Positions 44,978 through 52,524 of a DNA stretch of 64,000 nt are shown in pieces. The notes beneath the pieces were generated by a model that was not told the DNA's origin, searched no databases, and saw only the letters and a program-made list of their open reading frames with translations. The stretch comes from G963663365 sp963663365 (GTDB lineage Bacteria; Hinthialibacterota; Hinthialibacteria; Hinthialibacterales; G963663365): the NCBI GenBank assembly GCA_963663365.2, contig CAXXIH010000006.1, forward strand, positions 1 through 64,000. Reading direction: 5' to 3'. Positions within the stretch are counted from its first letter, which is position 1; each line of letters opens with the position of its first letter. Position numbers and translations under genes: made by a program.

Positions 44978-45190
44978 GTTTTGGCCGGGTGTCTGTTTTT
45001 CCCTTTAAACCACAAGCCGTACATTGCTTGATACCGGCAAAGGGCCGGTTGACGGCGCATTAATTACCGAGTGTCGCTACTGAACGATGCAGTCAATGAT
45101 TATCCTTTCTTAAGGCCTATTGATACTCGATTGTGGTCATTTGGTGACTGAAACGAGCTGTTTGTCTCTACTAGGTGTTGGGAGAATTCC

Positions 45191-45655
45191 ATGATGAATT
45201 TTCGAACAGAACCCGCATTGACTCTTCGTGAAGCGACCAAAGTGGCTCGCAATATGTACTTAACCGGGCATTACTGTTCAGAAGCGATTCTGGCGGCCAT
45301 CGGCCAGGCGTGGGCTGCGGAGTACGATCCTGCGATTTTAAAGATGGCTTCGCCATTTGGCGCGGGCGTGGCCGGTAAAGCCGATTTGTGCGGGTGTGTT
45401 AGTGGTGGATCGTTGGCGATTGGATTTCTCTTTGGCCGTAATAACCTGAAAGAAGATCTAACGCGGTGCTGGGAACTCACCGGCCGTTTTCATGAACGCT
45501 TTGAGAAAGACCTTGGATCGACAAGTTGTGAGCATTTCACAAAAGGCAAATTCAACCGTATTACCCATATGCGTTGTTATCGATTGGTTTCACGGGCGAT
45601 TAAGATTCTATGGGAACTGATCGAAGAAGAAGCCAAGACGTGTCCAGCGGGGTGA
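45191..45655 (+). CDS. C_GCAxxG_C_C family protein
   Basis: 154 residues. The Cys pattern of this redox-protein family is present: HYCSEAILAAIG, then FGAGVAGKADLCGCVSGG, then SCEHFTKGKF and MRCYRLV. The usual GCAxxG core reads LCGCVSGG here, a variant. Five Cys are in family positions. Members are small and often linked to metal or quinone reduction; the exact role is unknown. GGAG lies seven bases before the ATG. Confidence 0.85.
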   Translation: MMNFRTEPALTLREATKVARNMYLTGHYCSEAILAAIGQAWAAEYDPAILKMASPFGAGVAGKADLCGCVSGGSLAIGFLFGRNNLKEDLTRCWELTGRFHERFEKDLGSTSCEHFTKGKFNRITHMRCYRLVSRAIKILWELIEEEAKTCPAG

Positions 45656-45800
45656 TACCAAGAGGGCCTTGGGCGTTATCCAATAAGTCGTAGCAAATTT
45701 ATGTTTTCTTGGGTTTACGGTTGTTGGCTAAAATACGCAATCTTCCTTTCGTTGATAAACCACGATAGTTGAGTACGATAGGCCGGTTGAGGCTTATGGA

Positions 45801-46319
45801 ATGATACGTCGTGCTCATGTTCGTGATGTTCGGGCGATAAAGACCTTGGTGGACGCCTACCAAGAGGAAGGTGTGCTTTTGCCTCGGACTTTGAACGATC
45901 TTTACGGACATTTGCGCGATTTCTTTGTTGTTGTGCATGAGGGGCAAATCCAAGGTTGTGTTGCTCTGGAAGTTGTCTGGGAAGATCTTGCGGAGATTCG
46001 GACTCTGGTTGTTTCCCATGAAGCGCGGGGGCACGGCTATGGCGAAGCGTTGATTCTGGTCAGTATGGAAGAGGCTTTGCGGCTGGAAATACCACGTGTG
46101 TTTGGGTTGACAATGATCCCGGAGTTTTTCACGAATCTAGGCTTTGAGATCGTTCCCAAGGAGACATTGCCCCAAAAAGTATGGAATGTTTGTGTGAACT
46201 GCCCCAAATTCACGGATTGTCATGAAGTGGCGGTGGCCATGACAACCAAGGCATGGGCGGCGCAACGCGATAAGATCGGTGTTTCACCGGATGCAATTGC
46301 CGCCGCTTTTGTCGGTTAG
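45801..46319 (+). CDS. GNAT N-acetyltransferase, ArgA-like
   Basis: 172 residues. The GNAT acetyl-CoA loop reads VVSHEARGHGYGEALI, and the following VFGLTMIPEFFTNLGFEIV matches the LT..P.FF...GF pattern of short ArgA-type N-acetylglutamate synthases. KVWNVCVNCPKFTDCHEVAV near the end supplies a Cys-rich segment that is also found in that subgroup. It may therefore start arginine synthesis from glutamate; no other arg gene is nearby. The BMC vertex genes follow 111 bases downstream on the same strand. Confidence 0.75.
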   Translation: MIRRAHVRDVRAIKTLVDAYQEEGVLLPRTLNDLYGHLRDFFVVVHEGQIQGCVALEVVWEDLAEIRTLVVSHEARGHGYGEALILVSMEEALRLEIPRVFGLTMIPEFFTNLGFEIVPKETLPQKVWNVCVNCPKFTDCHEVAVAMTTKAWAAQRDKIGVSPDAIAAAFVG

Positions 46320-46430
46320 TGTGCTAGATTGAAAGGCGGCCGCACCATGCGCGATTTCCGCATGAGTCAGCCGTCCGGTTCCGCCGGTTAGATCGGCGGA
46401 TTTTGGATTCAAAGATAAAGGTAAACAGCA

Positions 46431-46739
46431 ATGTTTTTGGCACGTGTTGTGGGAACGGTGGTTGCCACACAAAAAGATCACAAACTGGCGGGCGGCAAGC
46501 TGCTGATCTGTCAGCAATTAGACATGACCGGAGCGCCGAAATCGGCCTATGTTGTGGCTATGGATGCGGTGGGCTCCGGGCGGGGCGACGTGATTGTCTA
46601 CGCGGCCGGGTCTTCCGCGCGTTTGACCGATGTAACCGATGGGTTGCCGGTCGACGCAGTCATTATGGCGATTGTGGACAGCCTCGAAGTGAATGGCGAA
46701 ATCACCTACAAAAAAGGTGAGGTGGGAGAGCCCGCGTGA
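46431..46739 (+). CDS. EutN/CcmL-type bacterial microcompartment vertex protein, copy 1
   Basis: 102 residues, one EutN/CcmL (BMC-P) domain: FLARVVGTVVATQKDHKLAG, LLICQQLD, VAMDAVGSGRGDVIVYAAGS and VDAVIMAIVDSLEVNG. These proteins form pentamers that cap the vertices of microcompartment shells. The loop residues GAGxGD, here GSGRGD, are well kept. AAAGG stands nine bases before the ATG. It is the first of three overlapping genes with the same fold. Confidence 0.92.
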   Translation: MFLARVVGTVVATQKDHKLAGGKLLICQQLDMTGAPKSAYVVAMDAVGSGRGDVIVYAAGSSARLTDVTDGLPVDAVIMAIVDSLEVNGEITYKKGEVGEPA

Positions 46740-47017
46740 AACTGGCCACTGTAATCGGAAAAGTATGGGCTACCCAGAAATACCCCTCTATGACCGGTAT
46801 TCAGCTATGTGTAGTCCAACCCATAGATGAATTCCGAAACCCTGATGGTGAACCGATTATTGCCAGCGACCATACCAATCGATGTGGTCATGGAGAGACT
46901 GTTTATCTCGTAGATGGCGGAGACGCCGCGCGAGTAGAAGAAGGGCGTTCGTTGCCTGTGGATGTGGCTATTGTGGGGATTATCGATTCCCTATCGACCG
47001 ATGGAGCATCCTCATGA
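46736..47017 (+). CDS. EutN/CcmL-type vertex protein, copy 2
   Basis: 93 residues. It starts with GTG inside the stop of copy 1 (GTGA). The family pattern is clear: KLATVIGKVWATQKYPSMTG, LCVVQPID, GHGETVYLVDGGDAAR and VDVAIVGIIDSLSTDG. The usual D-x-x-GAGxGD turn is changed to SDHTNRCGHGETV, with Cys and His, so its pore or contacts may differ from copies 1 and 3. Overlap with both neighbours implies coupled translation and a fixed ratio of the three products. Confidence 0.9.
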   Translation: MKLATVIGKVWATQKYPSMTGIQLCVVQPIDEFRNPDGEPIIASDHTNRCGHGETVYLVDGGDAARVEEGRSLPVDVAIVGIIDSLSTDGASS

Positions 47018-47313
47018 GAATGGCCCGAGTGATTGGCAACGCTGTCTCAACCCTTAAGCATGAAGCCTATGAAGGGAAAAAACTTCTGCTTTGCAAAGCC
47101 TTGGACTTGGAAGCAAAACCATCCGGGGCGGCGTTCATTGCCGTTGATCTTGTCGGCGCAGGAGAAGGCGATGTCGTTTTGATCGGCTCGGCTCCGGGCG
47201 TGGCCCAAAAAGTTTTTGGGATCAAGATCGCCCCGATGCGTGAATTGGTAATGGGCATCGTGGACGAGGCCGTGGTTGGGGATAAATATATTTATCGCGT
47301 ACAAGATGAATGA
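47014..47313 (+). CDS. EutN/CcmL-type vertex protein, copy 3
   Basis: 99 residues. The ATG at 47014 overlaps the stop of copy 2 (ATGA). RMARVIGNAVSTLKHEAYEG, LLLCKALDLE, VAVDLVGAGEGDVVLIGSAP-like residues and ELVMGIVDEAVVG match the BMC-P fold; GAGEGD is canonical. No BMC-H hexamer gene, signature enzyme (aldehyde dehydrogenase, lyase) or encapsulation peptide is seen around it. The next gene is a purine phosphoribosyltransferase 33 bases downstream. Confidence 0.92.
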   Translation: MRMARVIGNAVSTLKHEAYEGKKLLLCKALDLEAKPSGAAFIAVDLVGAGEGDVVLIGSAPGVAQKVFGIKIAPMRELVMGIVDEAVVGDKYIYRVQDE

Positions 47314-47346
47314 ATTCTTTTCGATAAAACTCCTTTTAATTCTCTC

Positions 47347-47946
47347 ATGACACAAGACCGATCAAGCGGACCGCCACTTCTAAAAAATTCAGAACGTGGT
47401 GAGACAGTTGAGCCGTTTTTGTCACGCGATGAAATTGCCGCTCGTATCAAGGCAATCGCCCGTGAGATCGATAAACGCCACAATGACAAGAGACTGATCC
47501 TTATCTCTCTCCTTAAAGGGTCGGTTTTCTTTTTGGCGGATTTGGCCCGGTCACTACATGGTGATGTGGAACTTTATTTTATGCAACTTTCCAGCTACGG
47601 AAATTCCACACGGCCCGGGGAAAAACTGGAACTCTATGAATTGCCGCTACCCAATGTTAAAGGTCAGACAATTATTTTGGTTGAAGATATTCTCGATACC
47701 GGTCAGACTTTGAGCAAAGCTAAAGCGTATTTCGAGAATCTTGGTTGTGGTGCTGTAGAGATTGCTGTCTTATTGGTCAAGGAGGGGCATGAAAAAGAGA
47801 GTACTCTCAATCCTGATTATATCGGTTTTGTGATTCCGGATGTTTTTGTGGTGGGATATGGTCTGGATTATGCAGAACGTTACCGGCAACTTCCGGATAT
47901 CGGAATTCTGCATTTTGATGGCGGCGCGGAAGCGGATGGCACATGA
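47347..47946 (+). CDS. hpt: hypoxanthine phosphoribosyltransferase
   Basis: 199 residues. The PRPP-binding motif IILVEDILDTGQTL, the LLKGSVFFLADLAR segment and PDYIGFVIPDVFVVGYGLDY (purine-binding loop) identify the enzyme. It salvages hypoxanthine and guanine to IMP and GMP. The N-terminus is about 20 residues longer than in E. coli Hpt. It follows the three BMC-P genes closely, with 33 bases between them, and precedes a glycosyltransferase by three bases, so all five may share a transcript. Confidence 0.93.
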   Translation: MTQDRSSGPPLLKNSERGETVEPFLSRDEIAARIKAIAREIDKRHNDKRLILISLLKGSVFFLADLARSLHGDVELYFMQLSSYGNSTRPGEKLELYELPLPNVKGQTIILVEDILDTGQTLSKAKAYFENLGCGAVEIAVLLVKEGHEKESTLNPDYIGFVIPDVFVVGYGLDYAERYRQLPDIGILHFDGGAEADGT

Positions 47947-47949
47947 ATC

Positions 47950-49161
47950 ATGGCTCGAGTTTGTATCCTTGGCATCGGTCCGTTGGAATTTGAAGGCCCT
48001 TCGATCTATAGCGGCTCGGCCAACCGGGTTTGGCAGCTGGCGCGGCCTCTGTTGGAACGTGGACATGATCTAACTTTAGTCTGTATGCGTTCAACCGCCG
48101 CCAAGGAACCGTTAAGCACGCCGGCGCCTCAATACATTAGCGAACGACTTACTTATTATTCCTTAGATGAAACAACTCAATTCAATGACGATGCGTTACT
48201 GCAATCGATTGTGGATGATTCAAAACCCGATGTCTTGATCGGAGCGAATATCTATCCCAGCGCACGTGTTTCTGTGCTTAAGCGATCTGTTCCGTTATTT
48301 GCCGATCTGAACGGTTACACCATGGGTGAGGCCCAGGCCAAAGCCCGGCGGGAAAATGAGGATGGGTACTTGGTGCATTTCTATAACATCGTCTGCCAAG
48401 CCCTTTCCAATGCCGATGCGTTTTCGGTTTGTTCAGGCCCCTACCGGGAGGGTATTTTGGGTGAACTCTTGGTCTTGGGTAGAGAGTTCGACCCGGATGC
48501 CGTTTTTGTTATTGAAGAAGCCAAAGAGCCGCCGGAAAAATCAGTGGAAGATATTCTTGAATTTCGCAGCCGCATTGCGGAACCGGATGATTTTCTGGTC
48601 TTGTGGTCGGGTGGCTATAACACGTGGGCCGATGTGCGGACGTTGTTTGGCGCACTGGAATTTGCCATGCGGCAAAATCCCAGAATCCGGTATATCTCGA
48701 CAGGTGGTGAGATTGCGGGACACGATGAAAAGACCTACCCGGAACTTCTGCGATTGGTGGATTCCTCGGAGTCCCGTGCACGGTTCACGTTCTTGGGGTG
48801 GGTGCCTATGAATGACGCTCAGCTGGCGTTCCGTGCGGCGGATGTTGGCATCAATGCCGATCTGGATTGCTTTGAGACCATGCTGGGAGCACGAAACCGA
48901 ATTACGGAAATGCTGGCAACCGGCTTGCCTCCGATTACGACTCGGGGGGCCGAGATTGCCCGGATTGTGGAGCGGGAAGATATGGGCTGGGTAACGCCAA
49001 TGGGAGATGTTCAAGCCTTGGCGGATTCCATTCTAGAGGCTGCCGGCAATAAAGAAGAAATAGCCCGCAAGTCACAGCGGGGCCGAGCCTATGCCGCCTC
49101 TCACTATACGTACGATGCCGCGGCCCGCCCTCTAATTAAGTGGGTGGAACAGGTGACATAA
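47950..49161 (+). CDS. GT4-like glycosyltransferase
   Basis: 403 residues, GT-B-like. The N-terminal domain starts ARVCILGIGPLEFEG and contains GSANRVWQLARPLLERGHDL; the C-terminal domain has DFLVLWSGGYNTWADVRTL, ARFTFLGWVPMND and a donor-site-like segment ARNRITEMLATGLPPIT. The pattern is a divergent GT4/GT1 family. The usual E-x7-E motif is weak (RNRITEML), so the activity is less certain than for the pair at 37-39 kb. Its ATG lies three bases after the hpt stop. Confidence 0.75.
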   Translation: MARVCILGIGPLEFEGPSIYSGSANRVWQLARPLLERGHDLTLVCMRSTAAKEPLSTPAPQYISERLTYYSLDETTQFNDDALLQSIVDDSKPDVLIGANIYPSARVSVLKRSVPLFADLNGYTMGEAQAKARRENEDGYLVHFYNIVCQALSNADAFSVCSGPYREGILGELLVLGREFDPDAVFVIEEAKEPPEKSVEDILEFRSRIAEPDDFLVLWSGGYNTWADVRTLFGALEFAMRQNPRIRYISTGGEIAGHDEKTYPELLRLVDSSESRARFTFLGWVPMNDAQLAFRAADVGINADLDCFETMLGARNRITEMLATGLPPITTRGAEIARIVEREDMGWVTPMGDVQALADSILEAAGNKEEIARKSQRGRAYAASHYTYDAAARPLIKWVEQVT

Positions 49162-49276
49162 CCTCTCCGCATGAAGAGCGCAAGACTGTAGGCTATTATG
49201 ATGGCTTCATGGCATAATCTATCTCTGCTGAGCAGTGAGGTAGTTAATGACTGACCTGAAATGTGAGTTCTAAACT

Positions 49277-49582
49277 GTGCTAAAGCTCCGCGACTTAATT
49301 GTTCTCCACAATCAGCAAGGCCTACATGCGCTTGTTGATATGAAGGGTGAATATGTAGTGGCCATGTCGGGAAAAAGGACTATCACCTCTGCCTGGCCTT
49401 CTGCCGCTGCCGCCAAATCTGTCATCGGAGCGATGCCGGAGGTCCGAACCAAAGAAGTCTGTTTAGGAGACCTGATTGAAGAACTCAAAGCCCGCCAAAT
49501 CAAAGGTATTGCTTGGAATCTGAATGCTTCCGATAAAGATACCAAAGATATTGAAGCGAAAATTGTCTGGTTGGATGAGTAA
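49277..49582 (+). CDS. small hypothetical protein next to the IS duplication
   Basis: 101 residues beginning with GTG, with no ribosome binding site that I can see. The sequence (GLHALVDMKGEYVVAMSGKR, CLGDLIEELKARQIKGIAWN) suggests a small alpha/beta domain with no recognised family. Its last 25 bases are part of the 653-bp direct repeat, so a copy of its tail (KIVWLDE and stop) also occurs at 51872-51896 without the rest of the gene. Before the IS insertion it converged on the large membrane protein gene now at 51946. Confidence 0.5.
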   Translation: MLKLRDLIVLHNQQGLHALVDMKGEYVVAMSGKRTITSAWPSAAAAKSVIGAMPEVRTKEVCLGDLIEELKARQIKGIAWNLNASDKDTKDIEAKIVWLDE

Positions 49583-50210
49583 TCCGGTCAGGTACTGTAG
49601 CGAAATACTCCATCCGGTTGTTTTTAATGGATTAAGGTTGAGCGGATGGATAGGCCGTTATGGCAAAAAGAGCCAAGCCGCTTGAATCCCGCCCGTTCGC
49701 ATCGCGTATCACGAGTTCTATAGGCGCCTCGTCATTGGAGCGGACAAGAACTTCTTGCCAGTGCAGTTTGGCGTGATAAAAACCATCGCTTCGCAACTGA
49801 TGTTTGGATGACGCGTACCGATCACGGTAATCCCAAACATCCCGGTGCGAAAAAATCGGGATCCGTTCAACTTTGCCGCTGGGGAAAAACAGTTCAATAT
49901 CCGCAAGCAGCCGGGAATTTCTTGTCTTAAGCTTTGGATCGAGTGTTTCAAACGCGCACCAAAGGAATTGCAGACGTCTGATTTCTTGATCCAAAGGCAG
50001 CGTCCAAACCGTTCCGTCGCAGTTGGCTGTTGTCAACACCGGCCAAGCGCCTGATTCATCAAACGGGAGTGCAATGAAAAATCGGCTATTGTGTCCGCGC
50101 CACCAGCCCGGCTTTAAATGAGGATAAAATTTCCACTGTCCGTGGGCATCATGACGGCGGAATGGATTGTGACGATAATCGGCGTTGGCGATGGGAGTGA
50201 TATCTAACGC
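49558..50210. repeat. 653-bp direct repeat, left copy
   Basis: Identical to 51872-52524 except for three substitutions that I can find (49588, 49643 and 49659 against 51902, 51957 and 51973). The two copies directly abut the IS element on each side, as a target-site duplication would. Confidence 0.92.
49632..50208 (-). pseudogene. duplicated 3' fragment of the 969-residue membrane protein gene
   Basis: It encodes the last 190 or so residues of the intact protein at 51946-54855 and runs into the IS element at its 5' side. It lacks a promoter and all transmembrane segments. It is the part of that gene that was copied with the insertion. One amino acid differs near the C-terminus (PSAQP here, PSTQP in the intact gene). 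Confidence 0.9.
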
Positions 50211-51871
50211 CTGACTTCATAAGGCTCAAATGTTCAAATTTATAACCTATTGATATTATGGCACTTAAGTTTTGGCGGGGTTGTGATTTGGGTGTCGCAA
50301 AGTTAAATTAAAAAAATGTTTGCGCGGAAGATTGTTAATCGTAGCGGTTCGACCAGTGTGAAAGTCATCCGCAAAGAAAAAGGGAAGTACCGTGTTGTTC
50401 AGACCATAGGAACTTCAAAAGATCCTGCTGTCATCGAGCGCATGTGGCTCCAGGCCCAGAGTATTGCCCAAAAATCGGATCCATACCAAAGCAAACTCTT
50501 CGCCCTGGAAAGCGCAACGGATTTAATTGTCGAAAATGCTATGGATTCGTTATCGAATGCCAGTATTCGCACGATTGGTCCCGAACTGATTTTTGGAAGC
50601 TTATTCGATCACATCGGTTTCAATCAAATTGATGACCGTTTATTTCGACACCTCGTGATTGCCCGTTTGGCTTTTCCTACCAGCAAACTGAAGACGGTTG
50701 ACTATCTTTACCGTTATGAAGGTATTTCGCTGTCTGTTAATACGCTGTATGCATTTCTCGACCGTCTGCACGGCCGCTACAAACAAGAAGTCGAACAAAT
50801 CGTTTACCGGCACAGCCAAAAGCACTTGGGTTCCATCTCGGTCGTTTTTTACGACATGACCACGTTGTATTTTGAAGCTGAAGACGAGGATGATTTGCGA
50901 AAGATCGGTTTTTCCAAAGACGGGAAGTTCCAGCATCCACAAATCATGTTGGGATTGTTGGTTGGGGAGGGTGGCTTGCCCATCGGTTACGATGTATTTG
51001 AAGGCAACACCTTTGAAGGCCACACGTTGCTACCCACACTCACCCAAATTCAAAAACGGTATGGATTTCAACAACCGATTGTTGTCGCCGACGCCGCCAT
51101 GCTTTCGAAAGCCAACTTAGCGCGTCTTTCCGAAGCCCACTATCGGTTCATTATCGGAGCACGGATCAAGACTGAAAGCGAAGAAATCAAGCAAGAAATT
51201 CTGTCCCGCTCCAAGAGCTTACAACATGGCGATCACTTTGTGTTGAAGCGTGAGGATGGTACGCGTTTGGCCGTCACGTATTCGGCAAAGCGTGCAAGCA
51301 AGGATGCACGGAATCGGGAAAAAGGCTTATCCCGGCTTCAGAAACGCATCCGGAGCGGGCGTTTGACCAAAGAGAACCTCAACAATCGAGGGTACAACAA
51401 GTTCTTGGTGATGGACGGCGCGGTATCGGTACGGATTGATGAAGAGAAGGTGCTTGCGGATCAAAAATGGGATGGTTTGAAAGGATATTTGACCAATACG
51501 CGCCTTGGCGCCAAGAAGATTGCCGAACAGTATTCTCACCTATGGCAGATCGAGAGAGCCTTCCGTATTTCGAAAACCGATTTGCGAGTGCGTCCGATTC
51601 ATCACTATCGAAGACGTCGGATTGAAGCCCACCTGTGCATCGCCTTTGCGGCCTATGCCATTTACAAGGAACTGGAGCGGCTATTGAAAAACAAAAAGAT
51701 CGTGATGAGCGCAAAGAGGGCGGGGGAACTGACACACAATATGTACGAAATGCACTACACACTTCCAGATTCGAAAATGAAGAAAAAAAGAGTGCTGAGA
51801 ATGGATAAGGAACAACAGATTCTATTTGATGCCATTCATAAAAAGTAAGGGTGTCGCAAATGTGAAGTCAA
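50211..51871 (+). mobile_element. IS1634-type insertion sequence (IS4 superfamily)
   Basis: 1661 bp between the two direct repeats. The ends match as a short inverted repeat: TGACTTCA at 50212-50219 and TGAAGTCA at 51863-51870. A 12-base direct repeat, GGGTGTCGCAAA, flanks the transposase gene inside the element (50290-50301 and 51849-51860). The IS1634 and IS1549 elements are known for unusually long target duplications, which agrees with the 653-bp repeats here. Confidence 0.9.
50316..51848 (+). CDS. IS1634-family transposase
   Basis: 510 residues, full length. The DDE catalytic triad fits Asp180 (VFYDMTTLYFE), Asp259 (IVVADAAMLS) and Glu413 (LWQIERAFRISKTDLRVRP, the Y-x2-L/W-x-I-E-R-x-F-R signature of the IS4 superfamily). 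The N-terminus, MFARKIVNRSGSTSVKVI, is typical of the IS1634 group. The reading frame is intact and the flanking repeats are almost identical, so the element moved recently and may still be active. Confidence 0.93.
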   Translation: MFARKIVNRSGSTSVKVIRKEKGKYRVVQTIGTSKDPAVIERMWLQAQSIAQKSDPYQSKLFALESATDLIVENAMDSLSNASIRTIGPELIFGSLFDHIGFNQIDDRLFRHLVIARLAFPTSKLKTVDYLYRYEGISLSVNTLYAFLDRLHGRYKQEVEQIVYRHSQKHLGSISVVFYDMTTLYFEAEDEDDLRKIGFSKDGKFQHPQIMLGLLVGEGGLPIGYDVFEGNTFEGHTLLPTLTQIQKRYGFQQPIVVADAAMLSKANLARLSEAHYRFIIGARIKTESEEIKQEILSRSKSLQHGDHFVLKREDGTRLAVTYSAKRASKDARNREKGLSRLQKRIRSGRLTKENLNNRGYNKFLVMDGAVSVRIDEEKVLADQKWDGLKGYLTNTRLGAKKIAEQYSHLWQIERAFRISKTDLRVRPIHHYRRRRIEAHLCIAFAAYAIYKELERLLKNKKIVMSAKRAGELTHNMYEMHYTLPDSKMKKKRVLRMDKEQQILFDAIHKK

Positions 51872-52524
51872 GAAAATTGTCTGGTTGGATGAGTAATCCG
51901 GCCAGGTACTGTAGCGAAATACTCCATCCGGTTGTTTTTAATGGATTAAGGTTGAGTGGATGGATAGGCCGTAATGGCAAAAAGAGCCAAGCCGCTTGAA
52001 TCCCGCCCGTTCGCATCGCGTATCACGAGTTCTATAGGCGCCTCGTCATTGGAGCGGACAAGAACTTCTTGCCAGTGCAGTTTGGCGTGATAAAAACCAT
52101 CGCTTCGCAACTGATGTTTGGATGACGCGTACCGATCACGGTAATCCCAAACATCCCGGTGCGAAAAAATCGGGATCCGTTCAACTTTGCCGCTGGGGAA
52201 AAACAGTTCAATATCCGCAAGCAGCCGGGAATTTCTTGTCTTAAGCTTTGGATCGAGTGTTTCAAACGCGCACCAAAGGAATTGCAGACGTCTGATTTCT
52301 TGATCCAAAGGCAGCGTCCAAACCGTTCCGTCGCAGTTGGCTGTTGTCAACACCGGCCAAGCGCCTGATTCATCAAACGGGAGTGCAATGAAAAATCGGC
52401 TATTGTGTCCGCGCCACCAGCCCGGCTTTAAATGAGGATAAAATTTCCACTGTCCGTGGGCATCATGACGGCGGAATGGATTGTGACGATAATCGGCGTT
52501 GGCGATGGGAGTGATATCTAACGC
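51872..52524. repeat. 653-bp direct repeat, right copy
   Basis: This is the copy that remains joined to the intact large gene. It starts with the 25-base tail of the 49277 gene and ends inside the coding region of the 969-residue protein. Confidence 0.92.

Noticed and set aside
45033..45049. Hairpin ACCGGC/GCCGGT as an aroC terminator
   Set aside because: The stem is only 6 bp and no T-run follows.
46431..47313. A complete bacterial microcompartment operon
   Set aside because: Only vertex proteins are present; no hexameric shell protein, cargo enzyme or regulator lies within the window.
49558..52524. Explaining the 653-bp repeats as an assembly artefact
   Set aside because: Three substitutions separate the copies, they abut the IS ends exactly, and long duplications are known in this IS family. 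Read data are still needed for proof.
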